64,000 bases of DNA, taken from DATCYZ01 sp036526195. GTDB taxonomy: Bacteria > Pseudomonadota > Gammaproteobacteria > Burkholderiales > SG8-39. Below the pieces are notes generated by a model. That model was not told where the DNA came from. It did not search any database and saw nothing but the letters and a program-made list of their open reading frames with translations. The position numbers and the translations under genes are program-made. Shown here piece after piece: positions 10,321 through 18,561 of the stretch (position 1 is its first letter; every line of letters starts with the position of its first letter). The stretch spans positions 1 to 64,000 of the forward strand of contig DATCYZ010000029.1 of assembly GCA_036526195.1 (NCBI GenBank), written 5' to 3'.

Positions 10321-10332
10321 TCCTATATAGGA
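10321..10332. promoter_or_regulatory. Palindromic operator candidate TCCTATATAGGA
   Basis: A perfect 12-bp palindrome lies 23 bp upstream of the enolase-family start codon and just downstream of the GntR gene. Its AT-rich core contrasts with the surrounding GC-rich DNA and may overlap the -10 of the enolase-dehydrogenase-Bug transcript. Short palindromes of this size are typical of GntR/HutC operators; assignment to the adjacent regulator is inference. Confidence 0.6.
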
Positions 10333-10391
10333 CTTGCAGCATCCGCCAAGCCCCGCGCCGCGTCAAGTCGCGACGCGAACCCGCGCCACGC

Positions 10392-11162
10392 TCAGCCCAC
10401 CAGCAGGCGACGGCTGTTCGGCGGGATGAGCAGGTCCTGCAGGTAGACCGGGGCGCCGCGCCGGTCGTAGGCCACGATCTCGAGCCGCGCGCCCGAGGTC
10501 CCGCGCTTCACGCCGATCTCCCGGCAGACCGCCGGCGGGAACACCGCCACGCCGAGCGTTTCGCTGAAACGGGCAAGCGAAAGGTGGTAGTCGCGTGCCA
10601 GCAGGTCCTTGAAATTCACGCCGTTCAGCCCGGCGAGCGGCATGCTGGCCAGCGCCGGAAAGCGCGCCGCATCCAGGTACAGGTGGGTGTAGATGCGAAA
10701 CGCATTGTCGATCGAGAACACGCGCTCGATGCACAGCACCTGGGCCCCGCCCCCGAACAGGGGGCTCCACGCCCCCGTGCCCGCGACCGGCCCCCGGCGC
10801 AGCACCCGGGAATAGATCGGCAGCGGCGTGCGACCGTCCTCGCCCAGGAACCGGCAATGCATGAAGGGGGCGCTCATGGGCCGCTCGCCGTCGGCCACGA
10901 AGGTGCCCAAGCCCTGCCGGCGCACCACCAGGCCGTCCTCCGCGAGCGCGCGCAGGGCGCGCTGCACGGTGCCGAGCGAAAGCCCGGTGGTCCCGGTCAG
11001 ATGGTCCTCGGTGGGAATCTTCTCGCCGGGCTTCCAGCGGCCGGCGGCGATCTCCGCGGCCAGCGCGTGACGCAGTTGCAGGTATTTGGGAACGCCTTCC
11101 TGGGGCGTGGGCCGCGGCACGGCGCCTCGCGCGCCGCGCCGGACCTGCGTCGTGGGTTTCAT
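10392..11162 (-). CDS. GntR-family regulator, HutC/UTRA type
   Basis: The 256-residue repressor has an N-terminal winged helix of the GntR family (YLQLRHALAAEIAAGRWKPGEKIPTE, then LSLGTVQRALRALAEDGLV, residues about 25-90). A UTRA ligand-binding domain occupies roughly residues 95-250. An about 23-residue basic, proline-rich tail precedes the HTH. It lies in the same direction as, and just before, the enolase-dehydrogenase-Bug genes, with a palindromic site between. It probably senses the substrate or product of that pathway. It is 52 bp after livF and could be partly read through from the ABC operon. Confidence 0.9.
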   Translation of the reverse strand: MKPTTQVRRGARGAVPRPTPQEGVPKYLQLRHALAAEIAAGRWKPGEKIPTEDHLTGTTGLSLGTVQRALRALAEDGLVVRRQGLGTFVADGERPMSAPFMHCRFLGEDGRTPLPIYSRVLRRGPVAGTGAWSPLFGGGAQVLCIERVFSIDNAFRIYTHLYLDAARFPALASMPLAGLNGVNFKDLLARDYHLSLARFSETLGVAVFPPAVCREIGVKRGTSGARLEIVAYDRRGAPVYLQDLLIPPNSRRLLVG

Positions 11163-11214
11163 GTCGAAGAGTCTACCGCGGCGACGCCCCGGGGCCTTTC
11201 ACCCCGACGCCGTT

Positions 11215-11859
11215 TCAGCCCGCGATGATGTTGCCGCGCTCGATGACGAAGGTGCGATCCAGCAGGCGGCCGATGTGCACGTCATTCGATTCGGCGATCA
11301 GCACCGACTCGCCCTTCTGCTTCAGGTCGGCCATGATCTCGACCATGCGCTGCGCAAGCACCGGCGCGATCCCCTCCCCGGGTTCGTCGAGCAGCAGCAG
11401 CTTCGTCCCGGCCATCAGGGCGCGCGCAAAGGCGACGAACTTCTGCTGGCCGCCCGAGAGCTGGGTCGCGCCACGGTGACGGAAGGCCTCGACTTCGGGC
11501 ATCAGTTCATAGATGCGCGCGAGGCGCGCCTGCGCGTCCGGCGCCCCGGTCGCCCACATCGGCAGCAGGATGTTCTCCTCGGCGCTCAGGTCCGGCACCA
11601 GTCGCCGGTCCTCGGGCATGTAACCGATGCCCAGCCGGGCGCGCCCGTGCGGCGGGACCGCTGCAAGTGCCTCGCCGCCGAAACTCATGCTGCCTGCCTG
11701 GTTGCGCAGCACCCCCATCACGGCGCGCATCAGCGTGGTCTTGCCCGCGCCGTTGCGACCGATGAGGCCGCACATCGTGCCCGGCGGCACCTCGAGATTG
11801 ATGTCGCGGAGGATCGGCGTCGGCCCGATATTGACGCTGATCCCTTCGAGCTTAAGCAC
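11215..11859 (-). CDS. livF: Branched-chain amino acid-type ABC transporter ATPase LivF
   Basis: The 214-residue ATPase has Walker A (GRNGAGKTTL), signature LSGGQQK, Walker B (LLLLDEP) and the short C-terminus of LivF-type proteins. The usual D-loop residues after Walker B read EPGEGIAP, in keeping with the LivF EGLAP pattern. It forms a heterodimer with LivG on the cytoplasmic face of the importer. Its start overlaps the livG 3' end by 8 bp. The ligand is set by the LivK-type receptor; amides, aromatic acids and amino acids are all known substrates of this family. Confidence 0.93.
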   Translation of the reverse strand: MLKLEGISVNIGPTPILRDINLEVPPGTMCGLIGRNGAGKTTLMRAVMGVLRNQAGSMSFGGEALAAVPPHGRARLGIGYMPEDRRLVPDLSAEENILLPMWATGAPDAQARLARIYELMPEVEAFRHRGATQLSGGQQKFVAFARALMAGTKLLLLDEPGEGIAPVLAQRMVEIMADLKQKGESVLIAESNDVHIGRLLDRTFVIERGNIIAG

Positions 11860-12649
11860 CGGCCTTCTCCCCCTTGCCTTCGTCGCCCGCGCGGCCGCGG
11901 TGATACTCCTTGCCGATCACGAATTCCTTGACCTTCGGATCCTTCAGCGCCTCGGCGGTCGGCGCATCGCAGATGATCTCGCCCTGGTAGAAGGCAAGCA
12001 CCCGGCTGACGTAGCGCTCGACGATCTCCATGTCGTGCTCGATGAACAGCACCGTGGTCCGCGCCTCGCGCAGCGCGCCCATGATGATGTCCATGATGTC
12101 GAACTTCTCCTCGATGCTGATGCCGCTGGTGGGCTCATCGAGCATGATCAGACGCGGCTTGCTGACCATGGCCATGGCGATGTCGAGCAGCTTGCGCACC
12201 CCCTGCGGCAGCGAGGACGCGATCACGTCGCGATACTCGGAGATCCGGTAGCGCTCGAGTTGCTCGGCCACGCGGCGCGCACGGGATTCGGTGTGCAGGA
12301 TCCGCAGCAGGCCCGGCCCGCGCATCTCCGCCACGCCGAACGCGATCAGCATGTTGTCGAACACGGTTTCCGAGGCGAACACCTGCGCCACCTGGAACGA
12401 CCGGCTGATGCCGAGCCGGGTGATCGCGCGGGGCCGCAGGCCGAGGATCGAACGCCCCAGGAAGTCGATCTCCCCGGCGCTCGGCGGGAGGTAGCCGGTC
12501 ACCATGTTGACGAAGGTCGTCTTGCCGGCGCCATTCGCGCCGATCACGCCGACCACTTCCTGCTCGGCGATCTCGACGTTGATATTGGCCGCGGCGGTGA
12601 CCGCGCCGAAGTTCTTCGCCAGATCGCGGACCGCGAGGACCGCGCTCAT
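11852..12649 (-). CDS. livG: Branched-chain amino acid-type ABC transporter ATPase LivG
   Basis: The 265-residue ATPase has Walker A (GANGAGKTTF), a Q-loop region with the LivG-specific insertion (ITRLGISRSFQVAQVF) and Walker B (LIMLDEP). The C-terminal extension reads KVKEFVIGKEYHRG, typical of LivG. The family signature LSGGQ is altered here to SSLPQGVRKLLDIAMA. The ATG overlaps the livM stop (ATGA, 12649-12646). A charged, low-complexity tail follows the conserved end. Confidence 0.93.
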   Translation of the reverse strand: MSAVLAVRDLAKNFGAVTAAANINVEIAEQEVVGVIGANGAGKTTFVNMVTGYLPPSAGEIDFLGRSILGLRPRAITRLGISRSFQVAQVFASETVFDNMLIAFGVAEMRGPGLLRILHTESRARRVAEQLERYRISEYRDVIASSLPQGVRKLLDIAMAMVSKPRLIMLDEPTSGISIEEKFDIMDIIMGALREARTTVLFIEHDMEIVERYVSRVLAFYQGEIICDAPTAEALKDPKVKEFVIGKEYHRGRAGDEGKGEKAGA

Positions 12650-13596
12650 GACGCGCGCCTCTCGCGGAGACGCGCCACCATCGACCACAGGCCGTTCGGC
12701 AGGAACATGATGATCGCCAGCAGCGTGCCGCCCATGATCAGCTGCCACACGGTCGGTGCCCACTGGAAGGCCGCCGAGCGGATCGCCTCGAACGCAAGCG
12801 CCCCGATGAACGTCGCCCCGACGTTTCCGGTGCCCCCCAGAATGGCGATGAACACGAACTCGCCGGAGATCGTCCAGTAGGCCATCGAATCGGGGTCCAC
12901 CTGCCCGACCACCATCGCCATCAGCGCGCCGCCGAAACCGCCCAGCACGCCCGAGATCACGTACTTCACGTGCACCGCGCGCGCCGCCGAATACCCGAGG
13001 TACTCGAGGCGGATCTCGTTCTCGCGCACCGCCGTAGACATCGAGCCCAGCGTCGAGCGCAGGTACAGGTGCACGCCGATGGCGAAGACGAGCGCGGAGG
13101 ACAGGGCGAAGTAGAACAGCGCAAGGTGGGTCGCGCCCCCGTCGAGTTCGACGCCGAAGAATTCCGGCGACGCCACCCCCATCCCGTCGGTGCTGCCAAG
13201 CGCCTCGTTCTTGGCCAGCAGGCCCCAGAGCACCATCGAAAAGGCCATGTTGAGCAGGGCGAAGAAGATGCCGCGATACCGACACAGCAGGAAGCCGAGC
13301 GCAAAGGCCATCAGTCCGCCGCCCAGCATGCCGGCAAGCGTCATGACAAAGGCGTCGTTGACCAGGGCGCGCTGCACGAAGGCCGCGGCGTAGGCGCCGA
13401 TGGCGAAGAACAGCGCGTGGCCGAAGGACACCAGGCCTGTGCGCCAAAGCACCAGAAGCCCGAGCGCCACCGCGCCGCGCGCGAAGCTCTGCGTCGCGAT
13501 GAAGCGCACCCAGTCCGGCAGCAACAGCGCCAGCAGGCCGAACAAGACGGCCGCCGCGGTCAGGCCGATGACGGTGCGATCGATGAGCCGGGTCAT
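12646..13596 (-). CDS. livM: Branched-chain amino acid-type ABC permease LivM
   Basis: A 316-residue polytopic inner-membrane permease with many hydrophobic segments and the LivM signature GLVSFGHALFFAIGAYAAA near residue 57. The EAA-like loop that contacts the ATPases lies around ENEIRLEYLGYS. It starts with an ATG overlapping the livH stop by 4 bp (13596-13593) and ends overlapping livG, so livHMG are translationally coupled. Confidence 0.93.
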   Translation of the reverse strand: MTRLIDRTVIGLTAAAVLFGLLALLLPDWVRFIATQSFARGAVALGLLVLWRTGLVSFGHALFFAIGAYAAAFVQRALVNDAFVMTLAGMLGGGLMAFALGFLLCRYRGIFFALLNMAFSMVLWGLLAKNEALGSTDGMGVASPEFFGVELDGGATHLALFYFALSSALVFAIGVHLYLRSTLGSMSTAVRENEIRLEYLGYSAARAVHVKYVISGVLGGFGGALMAMVVGQVDPDSMAYWTISGEFVFIAILGGTGNVGATFIGALAFEAIRSAAFQWAPTVWQLIMGGTLLAIIMFLPNGLWSMVARLRERRAS

Positions 13597-14489
13597 ATCT
13601 TGCGCGCCGTCACGGGAGCAAACAGGCCTTCCGGCCGCCAGATCAGCACCGCCGCCATGATGCCGTAGATCACGAACAGCTCGATCTGCGGCAGCATGTG
13701 GATGGCGGCGGCGCGCGAGATGCCGACGACGATCGCGCCGATCAGCGCGCCCGGAATGCTGCCCATCCCGCCGATGACCACGACCGCAAAGGCCAGCACG
13801 ATCACCTCCACGCCGATGCCGGGCTGCACCGAGATCGTCGGCGCGAGGTAGGCGCCGCCCAGGGCGGCCAGCATCGAGCCGATGATGAAGGTGCCGAGGA
13901 ACACCGCGGTGACGTTGATGCCCATGGCACGACTGATCTCACGGTCGAAGATCACCGCGCGCAGCATCTTGCCCCAGGTCGTGCGCCGCAGCGCGTACCA
14001 GAGCCCCGTGGCGAGCGCGGCGGAGATCCCGATCATGGACAGGTTGAAATTGTCGAAGGCGAGGCCGGCGATCCGCGTCGAGCCGAGCAACTGCATCGGC
14101 TGAAACGCATAGTACGGATCGTGACCCCAGACCAGCAGGATCACGTCCTCGAGCACCAGGAACGCCGCAAAGGTGGCAAGCACGACGATGTGCTCGTCGC
14201 GATCGTAGAGGAACTTGAGCAGGCCGCGTTCGATGATCACGCCGAGCACCACGCCGACGATGACGGCTGCCGCGAGAATCATCAGGAACCCGCCGAAGGC
14301 GGGCAGGTCGGCCCCGTACCAGAGGCCGATCAGCGTGGCGGACATGTACGCGCCGAACGCGAAGAATGCGCCGTGCGTCACGTTCAGCACGCGCTGCACG
14401 CCGAAAATCACCGTCAATCCGACCCCCACCATGAACAGGTAGGAGGCGTAGACCAGCCCATCGACCAGCACCACGGCGGCAAGCTGCAC
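13593..14489 (-). CDS. livH: Branched-chain amino acid-type ABC permease LivH
   Basis: A 298-residue inner-membrane permease. It has the LivH N-terminal pattern (LVDGLVYASYLFMVGVGLTV, then GVQRVLNVTHGAFFAFGAY) and several further hydrophobic segments ending in IWRPEGLFA. It pairs with LivM to form the channel. An 88-bp gap with a strong hairpin separates it from the receptor gene upstream. Confidence 0.93.
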   Translation of the reverse strand: MQLAAVVLVDGLVYASYLFMVGVGLTVIFGVQRVLNVTHGAFFAFGAYMSATLIGLWYGADLPAFGGFLMILAAAVIVGVVLGVIIERGLLKFLYDRDEHIVVLATFAAFLVLEDVILLVWGHDPYYAFQPMQLLGSTRIAGLAFDNFNLSMIGISAALATGLWYALRRTTWGKMLRAVIFDREISRAMGINVTAVFLGTFIIGSMLAALGGAYLAPTISVQPGIGVEVIVLAFAVVVIGGMGSIPGALIGAIVVGISRAAAIHMLPQIELFVIYGIMAAVLIWRPEGLFAPVTARKI

Positions 14490-14532
14490 GCGGACCCCTC
14501 TTCAGACCAGAATCGTTGATGGCAAGCGAAAA

Positions 14533-14560
14533 CGGCCGGGCGCGTGACAGCGCCCGGCCG
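14533..14560 (-). other. Intercistronic stem-loop between livK and livH
   Basis: An 11-bp perfect stem (CGGCCGGGCGC / GCGCCCGGCCG) with a six-base loop lies 17 bp after the receptor stop. In the minus-strand transcript it is followed by a short U-rich run (GUUUUCGC). Such hairpins often stabilise receptor mRNA and reduce read-through into the permease genes, giving excess binding protein. Confidence 0.75.
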
Positions 14561-14577
14561 GAGACCTGACTAGCGAA

Positions 14578-15909
14578 TCAGGAGCACTTCGCCCCTTTCA
14601 TGCCGCCCTTGATCCATTCGACGGAATCGACGTCGTCAGGCGGGTTCACGCATTCCGCCTTGAAGCGGATCACGTCGGACACCGTCGGCTCGTTGAGCTT
14701 GGCGTCCCAGATGAAGCCGCCCCAGATGTCGTCGGTGATGGCCTGGTGGCCCTTGCCGATCGCCATCTTCACCGTGCCCGAAAGGGTGGGGAACTCGGCG
14801 CGCTTGAGCGCGGCGATCACCTGATCGGTGCTCGGGAACTTGCCGCCGTTCGCCTTCATTGCCTTGTCATAGGCGTACTTCGCGGCGAGAACGCCCTGCG
14901 CGTACTGGTACGCGGACTGCGTCGGCTGCTCCTTGAAGCGCTCGCGGTAGGTCTTCTGGAACCAGACGTTCAGCGGCGAGCCGTCCAGGTGCGGCGCGGC
15001 ATAGATCCCGTACGGTCCGCGCGCGCCGATCAACGATCCCTTCGGGAACTTGTCGGCGAGCCGGTACACGCCCGAATCCCCCACGGTGAAGAGGAAGGTC
15101 TTCTTCTGGAACAGGCCGCGCGCGCCGCCTTGCAGCACGAGCGCCTCGAGGTCGCCCGCCCAGACGCTGGCGTGGACGATCTCCTCGGGCGAACGCAGCA
15201 GCGCCGAGATCTCGGTCCCGTACTGGCCCGAGAACAGCTTCGGGAACTGCGGCGTGCTGGTGTTCTTGATATGCGGCGCGAGCACCTTCATCGCCAGGTC
15301 GAAATCCCGCCAGGAATCCTGTCCCCAGGCGTAGTTCTGGTTGATGCCGGTGTAGCCGTTCTTCTTGCTCATCTTCTGGGCGACGTAGTGCGCGAGCGAT
15401 ACGTTGCTCGCGGTCGCGGTGTTGAGCGTGCGGAAAACGTACTTCGGATCCTTGTCGAGTTCCTCGAACACCCGCGGGGTGCCGCAGACCGTCAGCAGCG
15501 TCAAGACCTTCAGTTCCTCGGCGACCGGCGCCACCGCCGAGCAGGTGCCCGACGAAATGAAGCCTGCGAACAGGTCGACTTTGTCCTGCTGGACGCGCGT
15601 GCGCATCTCGGTGACCTGCTTGGTGTTGCCGCCGGACTCGTCATAGATCATCGCCTTGACCCTGGCGCCCGCGAATCCCTTGGTGTTGTACGGCGCCGGC
15701 AGCGTGCCCGCATTGATCGCCTCGACCACGATCTCGACCGCGTTCTTGCCGGGGATGCCGAAGGCTGCGCCGCCTGCACCGGTCAGGAAGGTCGGCACCG
15801 CCATGACCACCTCGTCCTTGGCGAGCGCGCCGCCCGCCCCTGCCAGCAACGACAGGGCCGCGAGTGCCCCCACGACCTGCGTGCTGATTCGATTCCTGGA
15901 TGCATTCAT
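14578..15909 (-). CDS. livK: ABC transporter substrate-binding protein, LivK family
   Basis: The 443-residue precursor has a signal peptide cut after ALA (residues about 1-30) and a type-1 periplasmic binding fold. It belongs to the longer LivK/amide-binding group, with segments FAGARVKAMIYDESGGNTKQ and INQNYAWGQDSW, and it has several cysteines including the C-terminal region (ECVNPPD...GAKCS). GGAGGAGG precedes the ATG at 15909. It is the first gene of the leftward transporter operon and lies opposite the second Mo-hydroxylase operon. Co-location suggests it imports the substrate of that pathway. Confidence 0.92.
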   Translation of the reverse strand: MNASRNRISTQVVGALAALSLLAGAGGALAKDEVVMAVPTFLTGAGGAAFGIPGKNAVEIVVEAINAGTLPAPYNTKGFAGARVKAMIYDESGGNTKQVTEMRTRVQQDKVDLFAGFISSGTCSAVAPVAEELKVLTLLTVCGTPRVFEELDKDPKYVFRTLNTATASNVSLAHYVAQKMSKKNGYTGINQNYAWGQDSWRDFDLAMKVLAPHIKNTSTPQFPKLFSGQYGTEISALLRSPEEIVHASVWAGDLEALVLQGGARGLFQKKTFLFTVGDSGVYRLADKFPKGSLIGARGPYGIYAAPHLDGSPLNVWFQKTYRERFKEQPTQSAYQYAQGVLAAKYAYDKAMKANGGKFPSTDQVIAALKRAEFPTLSGTVKMAIGKGHQAITDDIWGGFIWDAKLNEPTVSDVIRFKAECVNPPDDVDSVEWIKGGMKGAKCS

Positions 15910-16445
15910 GGTTTTCCTCCTCCTGTGTTGATCAATGCGCTCCGCCGCCTCTAGGCTAGCAAGAAACCGCACTCTTGTCGTTTCCATCGCATCACCCCGC
16001 CCGGCCGGCATCGCCGCGCGCCGCTACAGACGTCTACCTGAAGACCCAGGGTTCACCAACGATAGTCTTGGCCCAGAACATCAAAAACCCGGCGCAATGT
16101 CAGGTTCTGCTCAAGACCTGACCCGCTCTTGCGAGAAGATAAAGATTATCCTAGTCTTGTCAGTACAGTAATGCAACACACTCGGCCGGGTCCCCTCGGC
16201 AGCCGCTGGCCGCGCCGGCGGACCGCCACAGGGCACCGGGCAGGCGCCCTGACCGACAGGAGCACAGTACGTACCGCCATGATCCCGCACCGCCACGATT
16301 CCGTAGCATTCGCGAGGAACGGGCTCGACGCTTTCGCGGAGAACAGTGTCGCGTGGACTGCCATGGCGGGCGCAACCGCAACGCTGTGGGCGACCCGCCG
16401 GCCTTCGCCGGGAATCGCAAGCCGGCCTGTCCGGGGCGCGCGCGC
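15910..16445. promoter_or_regulatory. Divergent intergenic region between transporter and Mo-hydroxylase operon 2
   Basis: This 536-bp gap contains no convincing gene. Its central part (about 16060-16175) is more AT-rich than the surroundings. It holds TAGTCTTG twice in direct orientation (16063-16070 and 16152-16159) and the inverted core CAAGAC near 16111, an arrangement expected for a regulator acting on both divergent operons. Frames across 16129-16449 lack a ribosome site and show no recognisable protein. Promoters for livK and for CoxM2 must lie here, but I cannot place hexamers with confidence. Confidence 0.45.
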
Positions 16446-17312
16446 ATGAAGCCACCGACATTCGGCTACCTGCGCGCGGCCACGCTGGCCGAGGCACTGC
16501 ACGCCCTGAAGTCCGAGGGCGCGAAAGTGATCGCGGGCGGCCAGAGCCTGATGCCGATGCTGAACTTCCGCCTGTTGCGCCCGAGCCTGCTGGTGGACAT
16601 CAACCGGCTCGGCGAACTGGACACGCTGGAGGAAACCGCCGGCGGGGGCCTGCGCATCGGTGCGCTGACGCGCCACCGGACGCTGGAGTTCTCGCCGCTG
16701 GTCCGTGCCCGATTCCCGATCCTTGCCGCCGCAGCGGCCGAGATCGGTCACCTTGCGATCCGCAACCGCGGCACGATCGGCGGCAGCCTGTCGCACGCCG
16801 ACCCGGCGGCCGAACTGCTCCTGATGAGCGTATTGCTGGACGCACGCCTCACCGTGCAATCGCATGGCGGGACCCGCACGGTGCGCGCCGCGGACCATAT
16901 CGCGGGCGCGCTGAGCACCACGCTGAAACCTGCGGAGATCGTCACCGCCGTCGCGTTGCCGCCGCTAGCGCCGGGCACCGGCTGGGGCTTCGGGGAAGTC
17001 GCCCGCCGCAGCGGCGATTTCGCGCTTGCGGCGGTCGCCGTGCTGATCCGGCGTGCCGGCGACAGCGTGGGCGAGGCGCGCATCGCGGTCTCGGGCGGCA
17101 TGGACGGGCCGGTGCGCATCCGCGCCGCGGAAGACGCGCTGCACGGCAGCCGCTGTGATGCACGCGCCCTGGCCGCGGCGGCACGGGCGGTGCGCGCCGG
17201 CATCGAGGCGAACTCGGACCTGCACGCCTCGCCCGCGCTGCGCCACCACCTTCTCGACGCCCTGCTCGGGCGCGCCTGCACGCAGGCGTGGGACCGGGCC
17301 GCCACCGCATGA
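16446..17312 (+). CDS. Mo-hydroxylase FAD subunit (CoxM type), locus 2
   Basis: The 288-residue FAD subunit has AGGQSL at residues 30-35 and TIGGSLSHADPAAE from residue 110, plus the C-terminal flavoprotein domain. The ATG at 16446 is chosen because the conserved fold starts there; the frame continues 31 codons upstream with no homology-like sequence. The small-subunit gene follows: its first ATG overlaps this stop codon (ATGA at 17309-17312), while the better-supported start is at 17321. It opens an M-S-hydrolase-L operon, a different order from locus 1. Confidence 0.93.
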   Translation: MKPPTFGYLRAATLAEALHALKSEGAKVIAGGQSLMPMLNFRLLRPSLLVDINRLGELDTLEETAGGGLRIGALTRHRTLEFSPLVRARFPILAAAAAEIGHLAIRNRGTIGGSLSHADPAAELLLMSVLLDARLTVQSHGGTRTVRAADHIAGALSTTLKPAEIVTAVALPPLAPGTGWGFGEVARRSGDFALAAVAVLIRRAGDSVGEARIAVSGGMDGPVRIRAAEDALHGSRCDARALAAAARAVRAGIEANSDLHASPALRHHLLDALLGRACTQAWDRAATA

Positions 17313-17320
17313 GGACCACC

Positions 17321-17803
17321 ATGGACATCTCGGTCACCGTGAACGGCACCGTGTACCGCCGCAGCGTCGAGGCGCGACTGCTGCTCTCGGACTTCCTGCG
17401 CGATTCGCTCGGGCTCACCGGCACCCACGTCGGCTGCGAGCACGGCGTGTGCGGCGCCTGCACGGTGCTGGTAGACGGTGACAGCGCGCGCGCCTGCCTG
17501 ATGCTTGCGGCGCAGGCGGACGGTTGCGAAGTCACGACGGTCGAAGCGCTGGGCTCGGTCGAGCGCCTCGGCCCGCTGCAGGACGCCTTCCGCAGGCATC
17601 ACGCGCTGCAATGCGGATTCTGCACCCCGGGCATGCTGATGACCTCGGTGGACCTGCTGAAGAAATACCCGCTCGCGAACGATGCGGAAATCCGCGAGGG
17701 GCTTTCCGGCAACCTGTGCCGCTGCACCGGTTACGAGCACATCGTGCGCGCCCTGCGCGAGCTTGCGCAATCCCGCGGCCCGCTGAAGGCCGACCCGAAA
17801 TGA
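17321..17803 (+). CDS. Mo-hydroxylase small subunit, two [2Fe-2S] (CoxS type), locus 2
   Basis: The 160-residue subunit carries the ferredoxin-type cluster cysteines Cys39, Cys44, Cys47 and Cys59, and the second set Cys98, Cys101, Cys133 and Cys135. I chose the ATG at 17321 because GAGGA (17311-17315) sits 5 bp before it. An ATG at 17309 overlapping the CoxM stop is the alternative and would add four residues. Its own stop overlaps the start of the metallo-hydrolase gene. Confidence 0.93.
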   Translation: MDISVTVNGTVYRRSVEARLLLSDFLRDSLGLTGTHVGCEHGVCGACTVLVDGDSARACLMLAAQADGCEVTTVEALGSVERLGPLQDAFRRHHALQCGFCTPGMLMTSVDLLKKYPLANDAEIREGLSGNLCRCTGYEHIVRALRELAQSRGPLKADPK

Positions 17804-18561
17804 AGATGCATGTGCTTTCCGGCGGCCGATTGCGCATGAAACGCAGGGTCTACATCGCCGAGGCGGCGAGCGACGAGACGATCGACCTGCCGGTGCTGTG
17901 CGTGCTGCTGCGCCACCCGCAGGGCAACGTCCTGTTCGACACCGGCTGCCACCCGGATGCGGCCACGGATCCCGAGGCGCGCTGGGGCGGCATGTCGAAG
18001 ATGATGAAGCTGGTCTCGCCGCCGCAGGAGCACCTGATCGGCGGACTCGCCGGACTCGGCATCGCCGCCGAGGACATCGACCTCGTGGTGAACTCGCACT
18101 TCCACACCGATCACTGCGGCTGCAACGCCTTTTTCGGCAAGGCGACCGTGGTCTGCCACGCGCTCGAACTCGAGGCGGCACGCGCGCCGGACGCGCTCAA
18201 GGCGGGGTTCCTCGATGCCGACTGGAAGCACCCCAACCGCTTCGACACGCTGGACGCGCAGCGCGACCTGTTCGGCGACGGACGCGTGGTGCTGGTGCCG
18301 CTCCCGGGCCACACCGCCGGCACGATCGGCGCGCTGGTGAGCCTCGAGCGTTCGGGCCGCTTCCTGCTTGCCTCCGACGCCGTGGCGCTGCGCGCCAACC
18401 TCGAGCGCGACGACTGCCCGCGCCAGACCTGGAATCCGGCCCTCGCGCTGCGCTCGATGGCGGAGATCCGCCGCCTCGAGGCGGGCGGCGCAACGGTGAT
18501 CTTCGGCCACGACCTCGCCCAGTGGGACGAACTGCGGAAAGGCGCGCAGTCTTATGACTGA
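17800..18561 (+). CDS. Metallo-beta-lactamase-fold hydrolase (AHL-lactonase-like)
   Basis: The 253-residue product has the metal signature HxHxDH (His100, His102, Asp104, His105 in NSHFHTDHCG), the downstream PLPGHTAGT histidine, an Asp in LLASDAVAL and a final His in IFGHD. These are the full set of dinuclear zinc ligands found in N-acyl homoserine lactonases and relatives. Translation is coupled on both sides: its ATG overlaps the CoxS stop and its end overlaps CoxL by 8 bp. Being embedded between Mo-hydroxylase subunits argues for hydrolysis of a pathway lactone, lactam or ester, not quorum quenching; that is inference. Confidence 0.85.
   Translation: MKMHVLSGGRLRMKRRVYIAEAASDETIDLPVLCVLLRHPQGNVLFDTGCHPDAATDPEARWGGMSKMMKLVSPPQEHLIGGLAGLGIAAEDIDLVVNSHFHTDHCGCNAFFGKATVVCHALELEAARAPDALKAGFLDADWKHPNRFDTLDAQRDLFGDGRVVLVPLPGHTAGTIGALVSLERSGRFLLASDAVALRANLERDDCPRQTWNPALALRSMAEIRRLEAGGATVIFGHDLAQWDELRKGAQSYD

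Noticed and set aside
16129..16449. Possible small gene in the gap before CoxM2
   Set aside because: No ribosome site, low-complexity arginine-rich product in one frame and nothing recognisable in the others; better explained as a control region.
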